Below are positions 43,953 to 52,700 of a stretch of DNA of 64,000 bases, in pieces; the first letter of the stretch is position 1, and each line of letters opens with the position of its first letter. Both the position numbers and the translations under genes were made by a program. Source of the stretch: Hyphomicrobiales bacterium. GTDB lineage: Bacteria; Pseudomonadota; Alphaproteobacteria; Rhizobiales; Xanthobacteraceae. The notes under the pieces are model-generated. The model did not search any database. It worked only from the letters and a program-made list of their open reading frames with translations, and was not told where the DNA came from. Location: contig JAFKKN010000002.1 of NCBI GenBank assembly GCA_017305535.1, forward strand, positions 124,001-188,000, read 5' to 3'.

Positions 43953-45041
43953 TCAGTACCCCGTCATCTCCAGATAGCCGACGCCGTCGTGGCTGCCGTG
44001 AAAGATGATGGGACCTTCCCAATAGGGAAAACTGGTGCCCATCCAGCTTCGTGCATTGAGCGGCGCGCAATCGATGGCAAGCCCCCGCGCGGGAACGGCA
44101 ACGCGCCATTGCGTCGGCACGCGCCGCTGCGCAACATCGGTGAACGCGAGCGGCGTTATCGCGATCGTATCCGACGGCAACGGAACCGACTGGCCGTCAC
44201 GGCCGATCCAGTTACCAGCGAAATAGTGCCCGCCGTCCTTCTGCCGCAGCCGAAACAACATCACCTTGTCGCCGCCGTCGAGATGCAGCGAGAACCAGTC
44301 CCATCCGGTCTGGTCCGCCGCCAGCGGCTGGCTCGACCATTCGCGGTCGAGCCATGCCTGTCCCGACACCGCGATGGATTTGCCGTCAAGAATAATGTTG
44401 CCGCCCGCGGTGTAATAGGGCTGGCTGTAATAATACGACGCCTGACCGCGTTCGGACTTGCGGCTGTAGCCATGATCGCCCTGTAACACCAGCGGCCGTT
44501 CGGCATCGAGCCGCAACGTGTATTCGAAATCGGGGCCGTCCGCCTTCAATTGCAACGGCGCAAAAGTATCGCTCGACAGCGGCGGCACCATCGACATCCG
44601 CCATGCATCGATCCATGCCTCGAACGGCGCCACGCTGACGCCCGCTTGTCCGACGCCGCCGCGCGCAAACGTTTCAGCAAAACGATGCACCGTCGCGCTG
44701 GTAACCGCTGCATGGCCCATCCAGACCTGCTGATTGGCCCAGCCTTCGCGCTGTGGCCCCGGCGCCATCGCCTGCCGGAACAACGTCCACTGCGCACCAT
44801 AAGCCGCGCCGCTCGCATCGCGCAGGTTGGCTGTGACATACCACCACTCGATGCGAAACTCCGGATGCGGGCCGAAATCCTCGGGAAACACAAATTTCCG
44901 TCCCGGCACCACCGGCGCGAAGCCCGCGGCTTCACCACCGAGGCCGGCGAAGCCCTGCGCCCATGCGCGCGCGCCGCCGAGGCCGAGCCACGCAAGGCCG
45001 GCGACAAAGCTGCGACGCGAGATATGGCGATCAGCGCTCAT
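43953..45041 (-). CDS. Exported CrtC/AttH-like lipocalin-domain protein
   Basis: A 362-residue protein with a Tat-type signal (HISRRSFVAGLAWLGLGGARA), so it is exported folded. The mature protein contains the CrtC/AttH double-lipocalin fold: FRIEWWYVTANLRDASGAAYG, QVWMGHAAVTSA, SAKRPLVLQGDHGYSRKS-like strands and AWLDREWSSQPLAADQTGWDW with the conserved Trp/His/Asp. AttH relatives are tied to ABC exporters; carotenoid hydration (CrtC) is improbable as no carotenoid genes are nearby. The ATG at 45041 lies inside the permease end, overlapping it by 11 bp, so the gene is the last of an ABC-permease-lipocalin operon. Confidence 0.84.
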   Translation of the reverse strand: MSADRHISRRSFVAGLAWLGLGGARAWAQGFAGLGGEAAGFAPVVPGRKFVFPEDFGPHPEFRIEWWYVTANLRDASGAAYGAQWTLFRQAMAPGPQREGWANQQVWMGHAAVTSATVHRFAETFARGGVGQAGVSVAPFEAWIDAWRMSMVPPLSSDTFAPLQLKADGPDFEYTLRLDAERPLVLQGDHGYSRKSERGQASYYYSQPYYTAGGNIILDGKSIAVSGQAWLDREWSSQPLAADQTGWDWFSLHLDGGDKVMLFRLRQKDGGHYFAGNWIGRDGQSVPLPSDTIAITPLAFTDVAQRRVPTQWRVAVPARGLAIDCAPLNARSWMGTSFPYWEGPIIFHGSHDGVGYLEMTGY

Positions 45042-47496
45042 TGACAAAAATCTTGATCAATGTCGCGGGCTGCATCCGCGCAAGCTTGAGGATCGGCAGC
45101 AGCGTTGCGAGCAATGCCGCCACCATGGCAACGGCGAGCAATTCCAGCAACTGCATCGGGAACACCTGAAACGGCAAGCGCCAGCCGAATGCTTTCACGT
45201 TGACCACCGCGATCAGACACCAGGCCACCAGCAAGCCGAGCGGCAGCGCCAGCAGCGCGGTGACCAGCGCCACCGCCATGGTCTTCAGCAGTTCGATCAC
45301 GGCAAGCCTCTCGCGCGTGATGCCGATGGCCCACAGCGGCGCCAGTTGCGGCAGCCGCGATCCGCTCAAGGTCAGGAGACTGGTGAGCAGCGCGATGCCG
45401 GCAACGCCGAGCGTAAAGGTGTTGAGCGCGGCGGTGACCGCGAAAGTGCGATTGAAGATGCGTTTCGATTCCGCTTTCACGGTCGCCTGATCCGCCAGTT
45501 GTCGCGCGTCGAGATGGAACGCCGCGCGCATCGCCGCAATCATGCCCACGATGTGTTCCGGCGCGACGCGCAAGCCGAAGCGCGTTTGCGGCGTATCCGG
45601 AAAATGCCGCAGCAGCGCGTCGATGTTGACGGCGAGTTGCCCCTTCGGATTGCCGTAGTCGGCATAGATGCCCGCCACTACGAGCGGCCAGTCGCCGCCC
45701 GGCGCGGCGATCCGCAAGCGATCCCCGACGTCGAGATGGAGCCGGCGCGACAGTTGTTCGCTGATGAACGCGGCATCGCCCGCATGCAGACGATCCCAGC
45801 CATTGGCGACAGAGCGCAACAGCGGCCAGCTCTCGCGATAAGTCGCATGATCGGCAAGCCCCATGATCTCGACCGGCGCGCCCTTGATCTGCACCTCGGT
45901 TCGCGCGCCGGGCAGCACGGCGGCGACATCAACGCGCGCGGCGAGCCAGCGCCGGATCTCGGCGGCCTGCGTTTCGTTCGCGGCACTGACATAGATATCG
46001 GCAGCCAGACGGCCATCGAGCCAACGCACGAAGGTCGCGCTGAAACTCTGCACCATGGTGCCGACGCCGACATTCACCGCCAGCGCCAGCAGCAGCGCCA
46101 TCAGCGCCAGCGATAATCCCGGCAGTTGCTGGCGACTGTCGGCCCAGAACCACGCCGGCAACGCACTCCGTGCGCCTTTCCCGCCAAGTCGCAACACGCC
46201 GTCGAGCAGCACCGGCAGCGCCAGCGCGGCGGCCAGCAACAGCGCGGCGAGCACCGCGAAGCCCGCCAGCAACGAATCGCCGAGCATCAAAATGCCGATG
46301 GCCGCGATCAGCATCGCGAGCGCCAGTACGCCCTGACGCCACAGCCAGCGTCGTTGCGCCTGTTGCCACGCATAGGGTTGCGCGGCCGCGAGCAGCGGCA
46401 ACCGCGCCATCCGCACGAGGCTTGCCGCGGCGGCCGCCAGCGCGCCGAGCACGCTCATCGCGATGCCCGCGAGCCACCATTGCGGTTGTAGCGACAGCGC
46501 GCCCGGCAATTGCGCGCCGTAAAGGCCGCGCAGGCTGGCGGCGACATCCGGCAGCAGCGCGGCGGCAATGAAATAACCGCCGATCAATCCGACCAGGCCG
46601 CCGAACAAGGCGAGCGTCACCAGTTCGATCACCACCACGACGTTCAGCAATCGCGCGGAGACGCCGCAGGCGCGCAACGTCCGCAGCGTCGGCAACCGTC
46701 GCTCGAAAGCGAGCCCGATAGCCGAATTGACGATGAACAATCCGACGAGGAACGACAGCAACCCGAACGCCGTGAGGTTGAGATGGAAACTGTCCGTCAG
46801 CCGCGCGAGGTCGGTCTCGCTGTCCGGCGCGACCCATTGCAGCGTCGTGCCCGCGGCCTGCTTCGGCAAATCGCGGGCGCTCCGCGTGGTCTTGCCGACC
46901 AGCAATCGCGAAATCTGTCCCGGCTCGCCCAGCACGCGCTGCGCCACGCCGATGTCGACGATCAGCGCGCCGGGCGCGAGTTGCGGCTGCGATTGCAACG
47001 GCGGCAGTTCGGCACCGTCATTGACACGCGGCGTCGCGCCCGCCGCGAGGCCGAGATCGCGCAGCGTCTCCGGCGCCACCAGCGTTCGTCCCGGCGGCGC
47101 GACGAAAGCGTGAAGATCGTTCCGCCCGATCGCGGAGCTTGAGGCCGTCTCCGCCGGCATGGTGACCGGCTCGATGCCGAGCAGCCGCACCGGGCGGCCG
47201 TTGACCTGCACGCGATCTTCGAGCACCGGCGACACCGGCCATCCCACGCGCCGCAATTCAACGAACGCCGCCTGCGAAAACATCGCGTGCGCGGGATCGA
47301 TCAGCATCGCGGTGCGCGCGCCGCCGAACAGCGCGGCAGCGCGATCGTAGCTGATGCGCGCCTGCTGGTTGAGCGCCTGCACCCCGCTCCACAGCGCGGT
47401 GGCGGCGATCAGCCCCACCAACAAGGTCGCAAGCTGCATCGGATGCCGCCGCCAGTGGCTCAACAACACCGCGAGCACCCATGCGGCGCGCCTCAT
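45031..47496 (-). CDS. FtsX/MacB-like ABC transporter permease (AttG-type)
   Basis: An 821-residue permease with ten or so helices. The N-terminal anchor SHWRRHPMQLATLLVGLIAATALW is followed by a large periplasmic MacB-like domain (about residues 45-240), a four-helix FtsX block with LTAFGLLSFLVGLFIVNSAIGLAFERRLPTLR, then a second periplasmic domain and a C-terminal FtsX block containing LLTLSGSRLPQLAPLWAIGITRERLAV. This two-block form is typical of lipoprotein- or peptide-releasing transporters and of the AttG permease. It pairs with the ATPase ending at 47493 through an ATGA overlap. The substrate is unknown. Confidence 0.87.
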   Translation of the reverse strand: MRRAAWVLAVLLSHWRRHPMQLATLLVGLIAATALWSGVQALNQQARISYDRAAALFGGARTAMLIDPAHAMFSQAAFVELRRVGWPVSPVLEDRVQVNGRPVRLLGIEPVTMPAETASSSAIGRNDLHAFVAPPGRTLVAPETLRDLGLAAGATPRVNDGAELPPLQSQPQLAPGALIVDIGVAQRVLGEPGQISRLLVGKTTRSARDLPKQAAGTTLQWVAPDSETDLARLTDSFHLNLTAFGLLSFLVGLFIVNSAIGLAFERRLPTLRTLRACGVSARLLNVVVVIELVTLALFGGLVGLIGGYFIAAALLPDVAASLRGLYGAQLPGALSLQPQWWLAGIAMSVLGALAAAAASLVRMARLPLLAAAQPYAWQQAQRRWLWRQGVLALAMLIAAIGILMLGDSLLAGFAVLAALLLAAALALPVLLDGVLRLGGKGARSALPAWFWADSRQQLPGLSLALMALLLALAVNVGVGTMVQSFSATFVRWLDGRLAADIYVSAANETQAAEIRRWLAARVDVAAVLPGARTEVQIKGAPVEIMGLADHATYRESWPLLRSVANGWDRLHAGDAAFISEQLSRRLHLDVGDRLRIAAPGGDWPLVVAGIYADYGNPKGQLAVNIDALLRHFPDTPQTRFGLRVAPEHIVGMIAAMRAAFHLDARQLADQATVKAESKRIFNRTFAVTAALNTFTLGVAGIALLTSLLTLSGSRLPQLAPLWAIGITRERLAVIELLKTMAVALVTALLALPLGLLVAWCLIAVVNVKAFGWRLPFQVFPMQLLELLAVAMVAALLATLLPILKLARMQPATLIKIFVNER

Positions 47497-48146
47497 GCCA
47501 GCAGCCCGCCGCTGAGATGCAGCCGCCGGTCGAGCATCGCTGCTAACCGCGCCGAATGCGTCACCATCAACAGTCCGCAGCCGGAGCGCGCCACCAGATC
47601 GCGAATGAGGTGCACCACCTCGTCGGCGGTCGCCTCATCGAGATTTCCGGTCGGCTCGTCGGCGAGCAGCAGCGCCGGCTTCACCGCCAGCGCGCGGCCG
47701 ATAGCGACGCGTTGCTGCTGGCCGCCGGACAATTGCTCAGGGTAACGCTTCAGCAGCGCATCAAGACCGAGTCGTGCGATCAACTCAGTGAGCCATGCCG
47801 GATCGTATTGTCCCGCGAGGTGTGCCTGAAACGCCAGATTGTCGGCGACGGACAGGCTCGGCACCAGATTGAACTGCTGGAAGATCAGGCCGAGCCGCGT
47901 GCGGCGCAGCGCAGCCCGCCCGGCATCCGGCAATCCCGTCACGCGCGCATTTTCCACCCACACATCGCCGCCGTCGGCCTCATCCAGACCGGCGATCAGA
48001 TGCAGCAGCGTACTTTTGCCGCTGCCGGATTCGCCGGTGAGCGCCACGCTCTCGCCGCGCGCCACCGCAAGGCCGACGCCGCGCAGCACGTGAACGGTCT
48101 CCTGCGTCGAACGATAACTCTTGCTGAGATTGACAACTTTCAACAT
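47493..48146 (-). CDS. LolD/MacB-like ABC transporter ATP-binding protein
   Basis: A 217-residue ATPase with Walker A GESGSGKSTLLHLIAGLDE, Q-loop FQQFNLVPSLS, the ABC signature LSGGQQQRVAIGRALAV, Walker B LLLADEPTGNLD and H-switch VTHSARLA. These match the LolD/MacB/FtsE group that energises FtsX-type permeases. It begins the operon that continues with the permease and the exported lipocalin protein, making an AttFGH-like system. ATG at 48146 is chosen as the family start; an in-frame extension to 48179 has no support. Confidence 0.94.
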   Translation of the reverse strand: MLKVVNLSKSYRSTQETVHVLRGVGLAVARGESVALTGESGSGKSTLLHLIAGLDEADGGDVWVENARVTGLPDAGRAALRRTRLGLIFQQFNLVPSLSVADNLAFQAHLAGQYDPAWLTELIARLGLDALLKRYPEQLSGGQQQRVAIGRALAVKPALLLADEPTGNLDEATADEVVHLIRDLVARSGCGLLMVTHSARLAAMLDRRLHLSGGLLA

Positions 48147-48357
48147 CGAACGGGCATCAGTTACTGTGCGGGTGAACAAGCATAATCGTGTTGCAATGCC
48201 AAATCACGATGGGCGCCATCGTTTCGTTGCAGATACGCAAACTACGCCGCGGCGTCCCGCGAAAATCGACGATTGCCACGAAGCCAAATCAGCGGGTAGC
48301 ATCGTAAGCGGCCTCAATCGAGCCGGCAAAAGCCGGAGATGGCCGGGGGAAACGCGC

Positions 48358-49641
48358 ATGACGGCACAACCAACTCCGAAAGGAGCGTGGGGCATCACGT
48401 TCCTGTTGTTCTTGTTCATGGTGGTCAACTTCGCCGACAAGATCGTGGTCGGCCTTGCCGCCGTTCCAATCATGACGGATTTGAAGCTCGACGCCGAACA
48501 GTTCGGCCTGCTCGGCTCGTCGTTCTTCTTCCTGTTCTCGATCTCGGCCATCGTCGTCGGCTTCATCGTCAATCGCGTCGCGACGCGCTGGGTACTGCTG
48601 GCGCTGGCGCTGATCTGGGCCTTGGCACAGTTTCCTATTGTCGGAACCGGCAGCTTCGTGACGCTGATGATCTGCCGCATCATTCTTGGCGCCGGCGAAG
48701 GCCCGGCATTTTCGGTCGCCGTCCACGCGATCTACAAATGGTTTCCCGACGAGAAGCGCACGCTGCCGACCGCGGTGCTGTCGCAAGGCTCGGCCTTCGG
48801 CGTCATTCTTGCCGTGCCGTCGCTGAATTGGCTGATCGTCAATTACTCGTGGCACCATGCGTTCGCCGCGCTCGGCATCGTCGGCCTGTTATGGTCGCTG
48901 GTGTGGCTCTGGCTCGGCAAGGAAGGGCCGCTGGTGCCGTCGGCCACCGAGGCCGCCCATGAGACCCGCTTCTCCTACGCGCACCTTCTCACCTCGCCGA
49001 CCTTCATCGGCTGCTGCGTCGCAACGTTCGGTGCCTATTGGGCGCTATCGCTGGGCCTGACCTGGTTCACCGCCTTCATCGTGCAGGGTTTGGGATTCTC
49101 GCAGCATGCGGCGGGCCTGATCTCGGTGCTGCCGTGGGTGTTCGGCGCCTGCATCGTCATTCTTACGGGCTGGCTGTCGCAGCGGCTGGTGGCGCGCGGC
49201 ATGTCAACGCGCGGCGCGCGCGGCGTGCTCGGCGCCTCGCCGCTGATCGTCGGCGGCCTGATCCTGCTGTCGATGCCCTATGCCGACAGCGCCGCGATGC
49301 GCATCGCGTTCCTGGTGGTCGGCTCCGGCCTGTGCGGCGCGATCTACGTGGTTTGCCCGCCGATGCTGGGTGAATTCACGCCGGTGTCGCAGCGCGGCGC
49401 GGTGATCGCGATCTACGGCGCGATCTACACCCTCGCCGGCATCATCGCGCCGGCGGTGATGGGCAGCATCATTCAACACGCAGGCGGCAACATCATGCAG
49501 GGCTATCTGCACGGCTTCGTCATCAACGGCATCGTCATGATTTCCGCCGGCGTGCTCGGCCTGCTGCTGCTCTGGCCCAACACCGAACGCGACCGGCTCC
49601 TGCGCCGCAACGGTCCCGCGCCGCAGTTCGCGCAGGGCTGA
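48358..49641 (+). CDS. MFS transporter, ACS-like anion symporter
   Basis: A 427-residue, twelve-helix major facilitator protein. FADKIVVGLAAVPIMTDLKLD in helix 1, the signature VNRVATRWVLLALALIWALAQFP between helices 2 and 3, and CRIILGAGEGPAFSVAVHAIYKWFPDEKRTLPTA in helix 4 are typical of the anion:cation symporter subfamily that imports organic acids such as hexuronates, phthalate or aromatic acids. ATG 48358 has GGGGGAAACGCGC in front. It is transcribed away from the AttFGH-like operon, and its substrate is not predictable from neighbours. Confidence 0.9.
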   Translation: MTAQPTPKGAWGITFLLFLFMVVNFADKIVVGLAAVPIMTDLKLDAEQFGLLGSSFFFLFSISAIVVGFIVNRVATRWVLLALALIWALAQFPIVGTGSFVTLMICRIILGAGEGPAFSVAVHAIYKWFPDEKRTLPTAVLSQGSAFGVILAVPSLNWLIVNYSWHHAFAALGIVGLLWSLVWLWLGKEGPLVPSATEAAHETRFSYAHLLTSPTFIGCCVATFGAYWALSLGLTWFTAFIVQGLGFSQHAAGLISVLPWVFGACIVILTGWLSQRLVARGMSTRGARGVLGASPLIVGGLILLSMPYADSAAMRIAFLVVGSGLCGAIYVVCPPMLGEFTPVSQRGAVIAIYGAIYTLAGIIAPAVMGSIIQHAGGNIMQGYLHGFVINGIVMISAGVLGLLLLWPNTERDRLLRRNGPAPQFAQG

Positions 49642-49695
49642 TTTCAACGAGATTGACTGGCTCAGGATGAGCCGAGGTTGAATCAGCAGCAGCAT

Positions 49696-49822
49696 CGTCA
49701 TGGCCGGGCCCGTCCCGGCCATCCACGTCTTTGAACCCGCATTGCTTTTAAGACATGGATGCCCGGCACATAGCCGAGCGAAAGCGACGCCGTTCTTCGG
49801 ACGGCTATGGCCGGGCACGACG
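49696..49822. repeat. Dispersed palindromic repeat, copy D (with single 36-bp-type unit)
   Basis: An ATGGCCGG hairpin (49696-49727) is followed by a pair of arms ATGGATGCCCGGCA and TATGGCCGGGCACGACG that enclose AGCCGAGCGAAAGCGACGCC. The inner part holds one copy of the unit that is repeated four times at 59541-59684. It lies between the two convergent MFS genes. Confidence 0.8.
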
Positions 49823-49855
49823 GGTTACATCGTGCTCTCGCATCGCACAGACGAT

Positions 49856-51085
49856 TCAGGACGGCAGGATTCCAACGGCCGGCTTCTTGCCGAGATCGGC
49901 ACTGCGTTCGGGGATCAGCGCCAGCAGCACCGTCAGCCCCATGAAGATCGCGGACGCGCCGAACACCCAGTGCGGCATGTGCTGATCCATGATCCAGCCG
50001 AACAGCAGCGGCCCGGCGATACCGCTGAGATTAAACCCGGTGGAGACGATGCCGAAGGCACGGCCAGCCGCGCCGGGCGGCGCGGCGTTGCGCACCATCA
50101 TGTCGCGCGATGGCGCGATCACGCCGCTCAGAAAGCCGGCGACGGTTAGTGCCGCCACCAGCAGCACCGGCGGCAACGTCGTCACCGCGATCATCAGCAC
50201 GATGAGCGCATTGACGGCGAAGCAGACGGCGGCGACCTGGCCATGGCGCGCGGTGCGATCCGCCAGCCAGCCGCCGGCCAGAACTCCCGTGGCGCTGGCG
50301 CCGAGAAACGCCGTCAGCGCCAGATTGGCGCCGGACAGCGAACTGCCATAGCCACCCATCAACGCCACGACGCCGAACGAACCGATGCCGGAGTTCGACA
50401 GGCCGAGCAGCAGGAAGAACGCCGTCAGCAGCAGAATAGCCGGCGTCATCATCGACACTTTTGGCGTGGCCATGCCGGATGTCGAACCAGCAGCGCCCGC
50501 GTCCGGAATCCGCATGGCGGCAAGCAGCAGCGCCACCAGCGGCCCCACCGCGCCAATCACCAGCAGCGCGCCACGCCCGCCGAACGCCAGCAGCAATCCG
50601 GCGACAATGGCCGGCGCCACCGCGCCGCCGAGAAAACCGGCAAAAGTATGGATCGAGAACGCCCGCCCCATCCGCGTATCGTCCATATGCGCGGCGAGAA
50701 TCGCATAGTCCGCCGGATGATAAACGCTGTTGGCAAGCCCGAGCACCGCCGCCGCGACGATCAGATTGACGTAACTCAGATGGAACGCGAGCAAGATAAA
50801 AGCGAGCCCGCCCACGGCCAAGCCAACGAGCAGGATGAGCCGCGCGCCGACCCTGTCCACCAGATAGCCGATCGGCGCCTGCGTCAGCCCCGACACCACC
50901 GCGAAGACGGTGATCGCGAAGCCGAGTTCGACGAATCCGACGCCAAGCTGCTCCCTCAGGAAAGGAAACAGCATCGGCAACACCAGGATATAGAGATGGC
51001 TGACCCAATGCGCGATGGAGATCCCCGTCAACGTGCGCAGCGTCGCATCCGGCTCCCGCGGGGGATTGGCAACTCCATCGACCAT
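49856..51085 (-). CDS. MFS transporter
   Basis: A 409-residue twelve-helix major facilitator protein with SIAHWVSHLYILVLPMLFPFL at the start, a helix 2-3 loop DRVGARLILLVGLAVGG and a fairly short central loop. It looks like a drug or metabolite exporter or an organic-acid importer, and the subfamily cannot be told. The only good start is ATG 51085; AAGGAG is about 13 bases upstream. It converges on the previous transporter gene, and no regulator is adjacent. Confidence 0.88.
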   Translation of the reverse strand: MVDGVANPPREPDATLRTLTGISIAHWVSHLYILVLPMLFPFLREQLGVGFVELGFAITVFAVVSGLTQAPIGYLVDRVGARLILLVGLAVGGLAFILLAFHLSYVNLIVAAAVLGLANSVYHPADYAILAAHMDDTRMGRAFSIHTFAGFLGGAVAPAIVAGLLLAFGGRGALLVIGAVGPLVALLLAAMRIPDAGAAGSTSGMATPKVSMMTPAILLLTAFFLLLGLSNSGIGSFGVVALMGGYGSSLSGANLALTAFLGASATGVLAGGWLADRTARHGQVAAVCFAVNALIVLMIAVTTLPPVLLVAALTVAGFLSGVIAPSRDMMVRNAAPPGAAGRAFGIVSTGFNLSGIAGPLLFGWIMDQHMPHWVFGASAIFMGLTVLLALIPERSADLGKKPAVGILPS

Positions 51086-51184
51086 GCCGTGACCGGCTCC
51101 TTTTGACCGGCCCGGAAATTATCAGTTCCGACAACGATTTGTCGATGAGCGGCGGCGCATGACAGGTCACCCGTGGCGCGATGA

Positions 51185-51337
51185 TCAGAGGCCGCGCTGC
51201 TCGTCGTCGCGATCAGGCTCCGGCGTGGCGATATCGCCGGCATCCTCTTCCTCATCGGGAGGCGGCGGCGGCCGCTTCGGCTTCACCGGTTTCTTCTCAG
51301 ATCGACGCTTGTCGGGCTGACACTTCCCGCCGAACAT
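51185..51337 (-). CDS. Small hypothetical proline-rich charged protein, 50 aa
   Basis: A 50-residue open frame beginning MFGGKCQPDKRRSEKKPVK and continuing through KRPPPPPDEEEDAGD and a DDEQRGL tail; it is basic at the front and acidic at the back. GGGAGCATGAG lies immediately upstream of the ATG, and the base composition fits coding sequence. No family is recognised. It stands alone between the MFS transporter and the gene at 51654; function unknown. Confidence 0.55.
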   Translation of the reverse strand: MFGGKCQPDKRRSEKKPVKPKRPPPPPDEEEDAGDIATPEPDRDDEQRGL

Positions 51338-51653
51338 CTCATGCTCCCTGATGCCGGAACAACGACCGGCCTGCCTTATATATAGCAAACCGACGCAAGG
51401 TTCAGAATACTCACGGATATCCGGCGGCCCGGGAACCCTCGCGCGAACCGCAGGCGGCACCCCACCGGGGCGGCAAAACCCTTTGTGCCTTTGCCGCGCA
51501 CGGTATAAAAAGCCGGAAATCCGCAACGCCAACAGATTCGCCGACGCCAAGCGCGTACCGGCGGGCCGTTGCCCTCAGGACATGCCAATCAAGGCGATCT
51601 TGCTACAACACCGCACCTGTCGCGGCGGGCGCGATCGCTTCATGGGAGACGAG

Positions 51654-51896
51654 ATGAAGAAGCCGAAGCTCGAACTCGACGAACCGCAGTCGCGCAAAGC
51701 CGTCGTGCGCGCCGACAAGGCACCGACCGAAGGCTATTCGCTGGTGGTGGACGGTCACTTCAAGTCGCATCACGACACCGTCGAGGCCGCGGAAGAAGCC
51801 GGGCTGGCGCTGAAGCATCGCTATCAGATGTTGCAGGTCCAGGTGTACGACGCCGCGACCAAGACGCGGTCGATGATACAATTGCCGACCGGCTAG
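51654..51896 (+). CDS. Small conserved-type hypothetical protein, 80 aa
   Basis: An 80-residue protein, MKKPKLELDEPQSRKAVVR followed by APTEGYSLVVDGHFKSH, TVEAAEEAGLALKHRYQML and a C-terminal TKTRSMIQLPTG. The helix-strand pattern and the GGGAG ribosome site 6-8 bases before the ATG support a real gene. An in-frame ATG at 51642 is an alternative. No known domain is recognised. It faces the gene at 51950-52246 with a GC-rich hairpin between them. Confidence 0.7.
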   Translation: MKKPKLELDEPQSRKAVVRADKAPTEGYSLVVDGHFKSHHDTVEAAEEAGLALKHRYQMLQVQVYDAATKTRSMIQLPTG

Positions 51897-51907
51897 TATA
51901 GGGATTG

Positions 51908-51937
51908 CGGCGCGCGCGTTATCACCGTCGCGCGCCG
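51908..51937. terminator. GC-rich hairpin between convergent small genes
   Basis: CGGCGCGCG and CGCGCGCCG form a 9-bp stem around a 12-base loop, between genes ending at 51896 and 51950. There is no T tract, so termination by it is uncertain. Confidence 0.4.
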
Positions 51938-51949
51938 ATCAAGCGACGA

Positions 51950-52246
51950 TCAGGTGCGATAACCACCGCTACGCTGGCTGGCCAGCCAGGCGGACAGGTC
52001 CTGCCCCTTCTCGGCTTTCCCCGACGTTTTGCCGGTTGTCTTGCCTGTGGCTTTCGACCCGGTTTTGGCGCGCGGCTTGACCGCGGGCGTCGGCGACGCG
52101 GCTTCCTTCGCCAGCCGCAACGCCTTCAACCTCGCCATGTTGTCGCGCACCGCCTTGGCGGCCGCCTCGCGCTCCGCGTTCGCATCCATGGTCTGACCGG
52201 CTTTGCGCGGACGTTCCGCAGCGTCGTCGCGATCGTGTTGTGTCAT
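51950..52246 (-). CDS. Small hypothetical lysine/alanine-rich protein, 98 aa
   Basis: A 98-residue protein that starts MTQHDRDDAAERPRKAGQTM, then a helical ANAEREAAAKAVRDNMARLKALRLAKEA region followed by a Lys/Thr/Gly-rich tract with repeating GKTTGKTSGKA and a tail of LSAWLASQRSGG. The long helix and basic tail suggest nucleic-acid or protein binding, but no family is recognised. The ATG at 52246 is the likely start, with only a weak ribosome site. It lies 200 bp from the B12 riboswitch and is transcribed away from it. Confidence 0.65.
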   Translation of the reverse strand: MTQHDRDDAAERPRKAGQTMDANAEREAAAKAVRDNMARLKALRLAKEAASPTPAVKPRAKTGSKATGKTTGKTSGKAEKGQDLSAWLASQRSGGYRT

Positions 52247-52453
52247 CTGGGCACCGCGTGTTTCTCAATCTGGATATAGGTCGCAGGAACAACCCGGCTG
52301 GCGGGTGTTCGATTTCGCGGCAACGAATACCGCGAAATGTAGTGCAGACAAGCAACAAATTCTGACAATCGTGTCGCGCGCGCGAAGATGCCAGCGCTGT
52401 TCCAAGATCACGGTTGCGCGAGCAGCACCGCTGTGCTTTTTTGAAACTGTCAT

Positions 52454-52651
52454 CGGTGCTTCCCTCAGGATTTTCCAAGGGAGGTGAAACGGGAATGCGG
52501 TGCGGGGATGTCTCTGTCGAGAGACCAATCCCCAATTCCGCGGCTGCCCCCGCAACTGTAAGCGGTCATCCGATCCACGATGCCACTGGGCCTCGCAAGC
52601 GAGCCCGGGAAGGCGGATCCGGATAACGACCGCGAGCCAGGAGACCGGCCG
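52454..52651 (+). promoter_or_regulatory. Cobalamin riboswitch upstream of btuB
   Basis: Conserved elements are in order: GGAGGTGAAACGGGAA near the 5' end (52480-52495), the B12 box GGCTGCCCCCGCAACTGTAA (52543-52562) and the 3' element GCCAGGAGACC (52636-52646). Together they make a class-I adenosylcobalamin aptamer. It ends about 50 bp before the btuB ATG at 52701, where an AGGGG ribosome site could be masked when ligand is bound. Confidence 0.95.
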
Positions 52652-52700
52652 CTGACGAACTTGGACACGTTCGACGGGTGGGTCGACGAAAGGGGCTACA

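Noticed and set aside
43953..45041. Carotenoid 1,2-hydratase (CrtC)
   Set aside because: The fold resembles CrtC, but no carotenoid genes are near and the operon with an ABC exporter fits AttH better.
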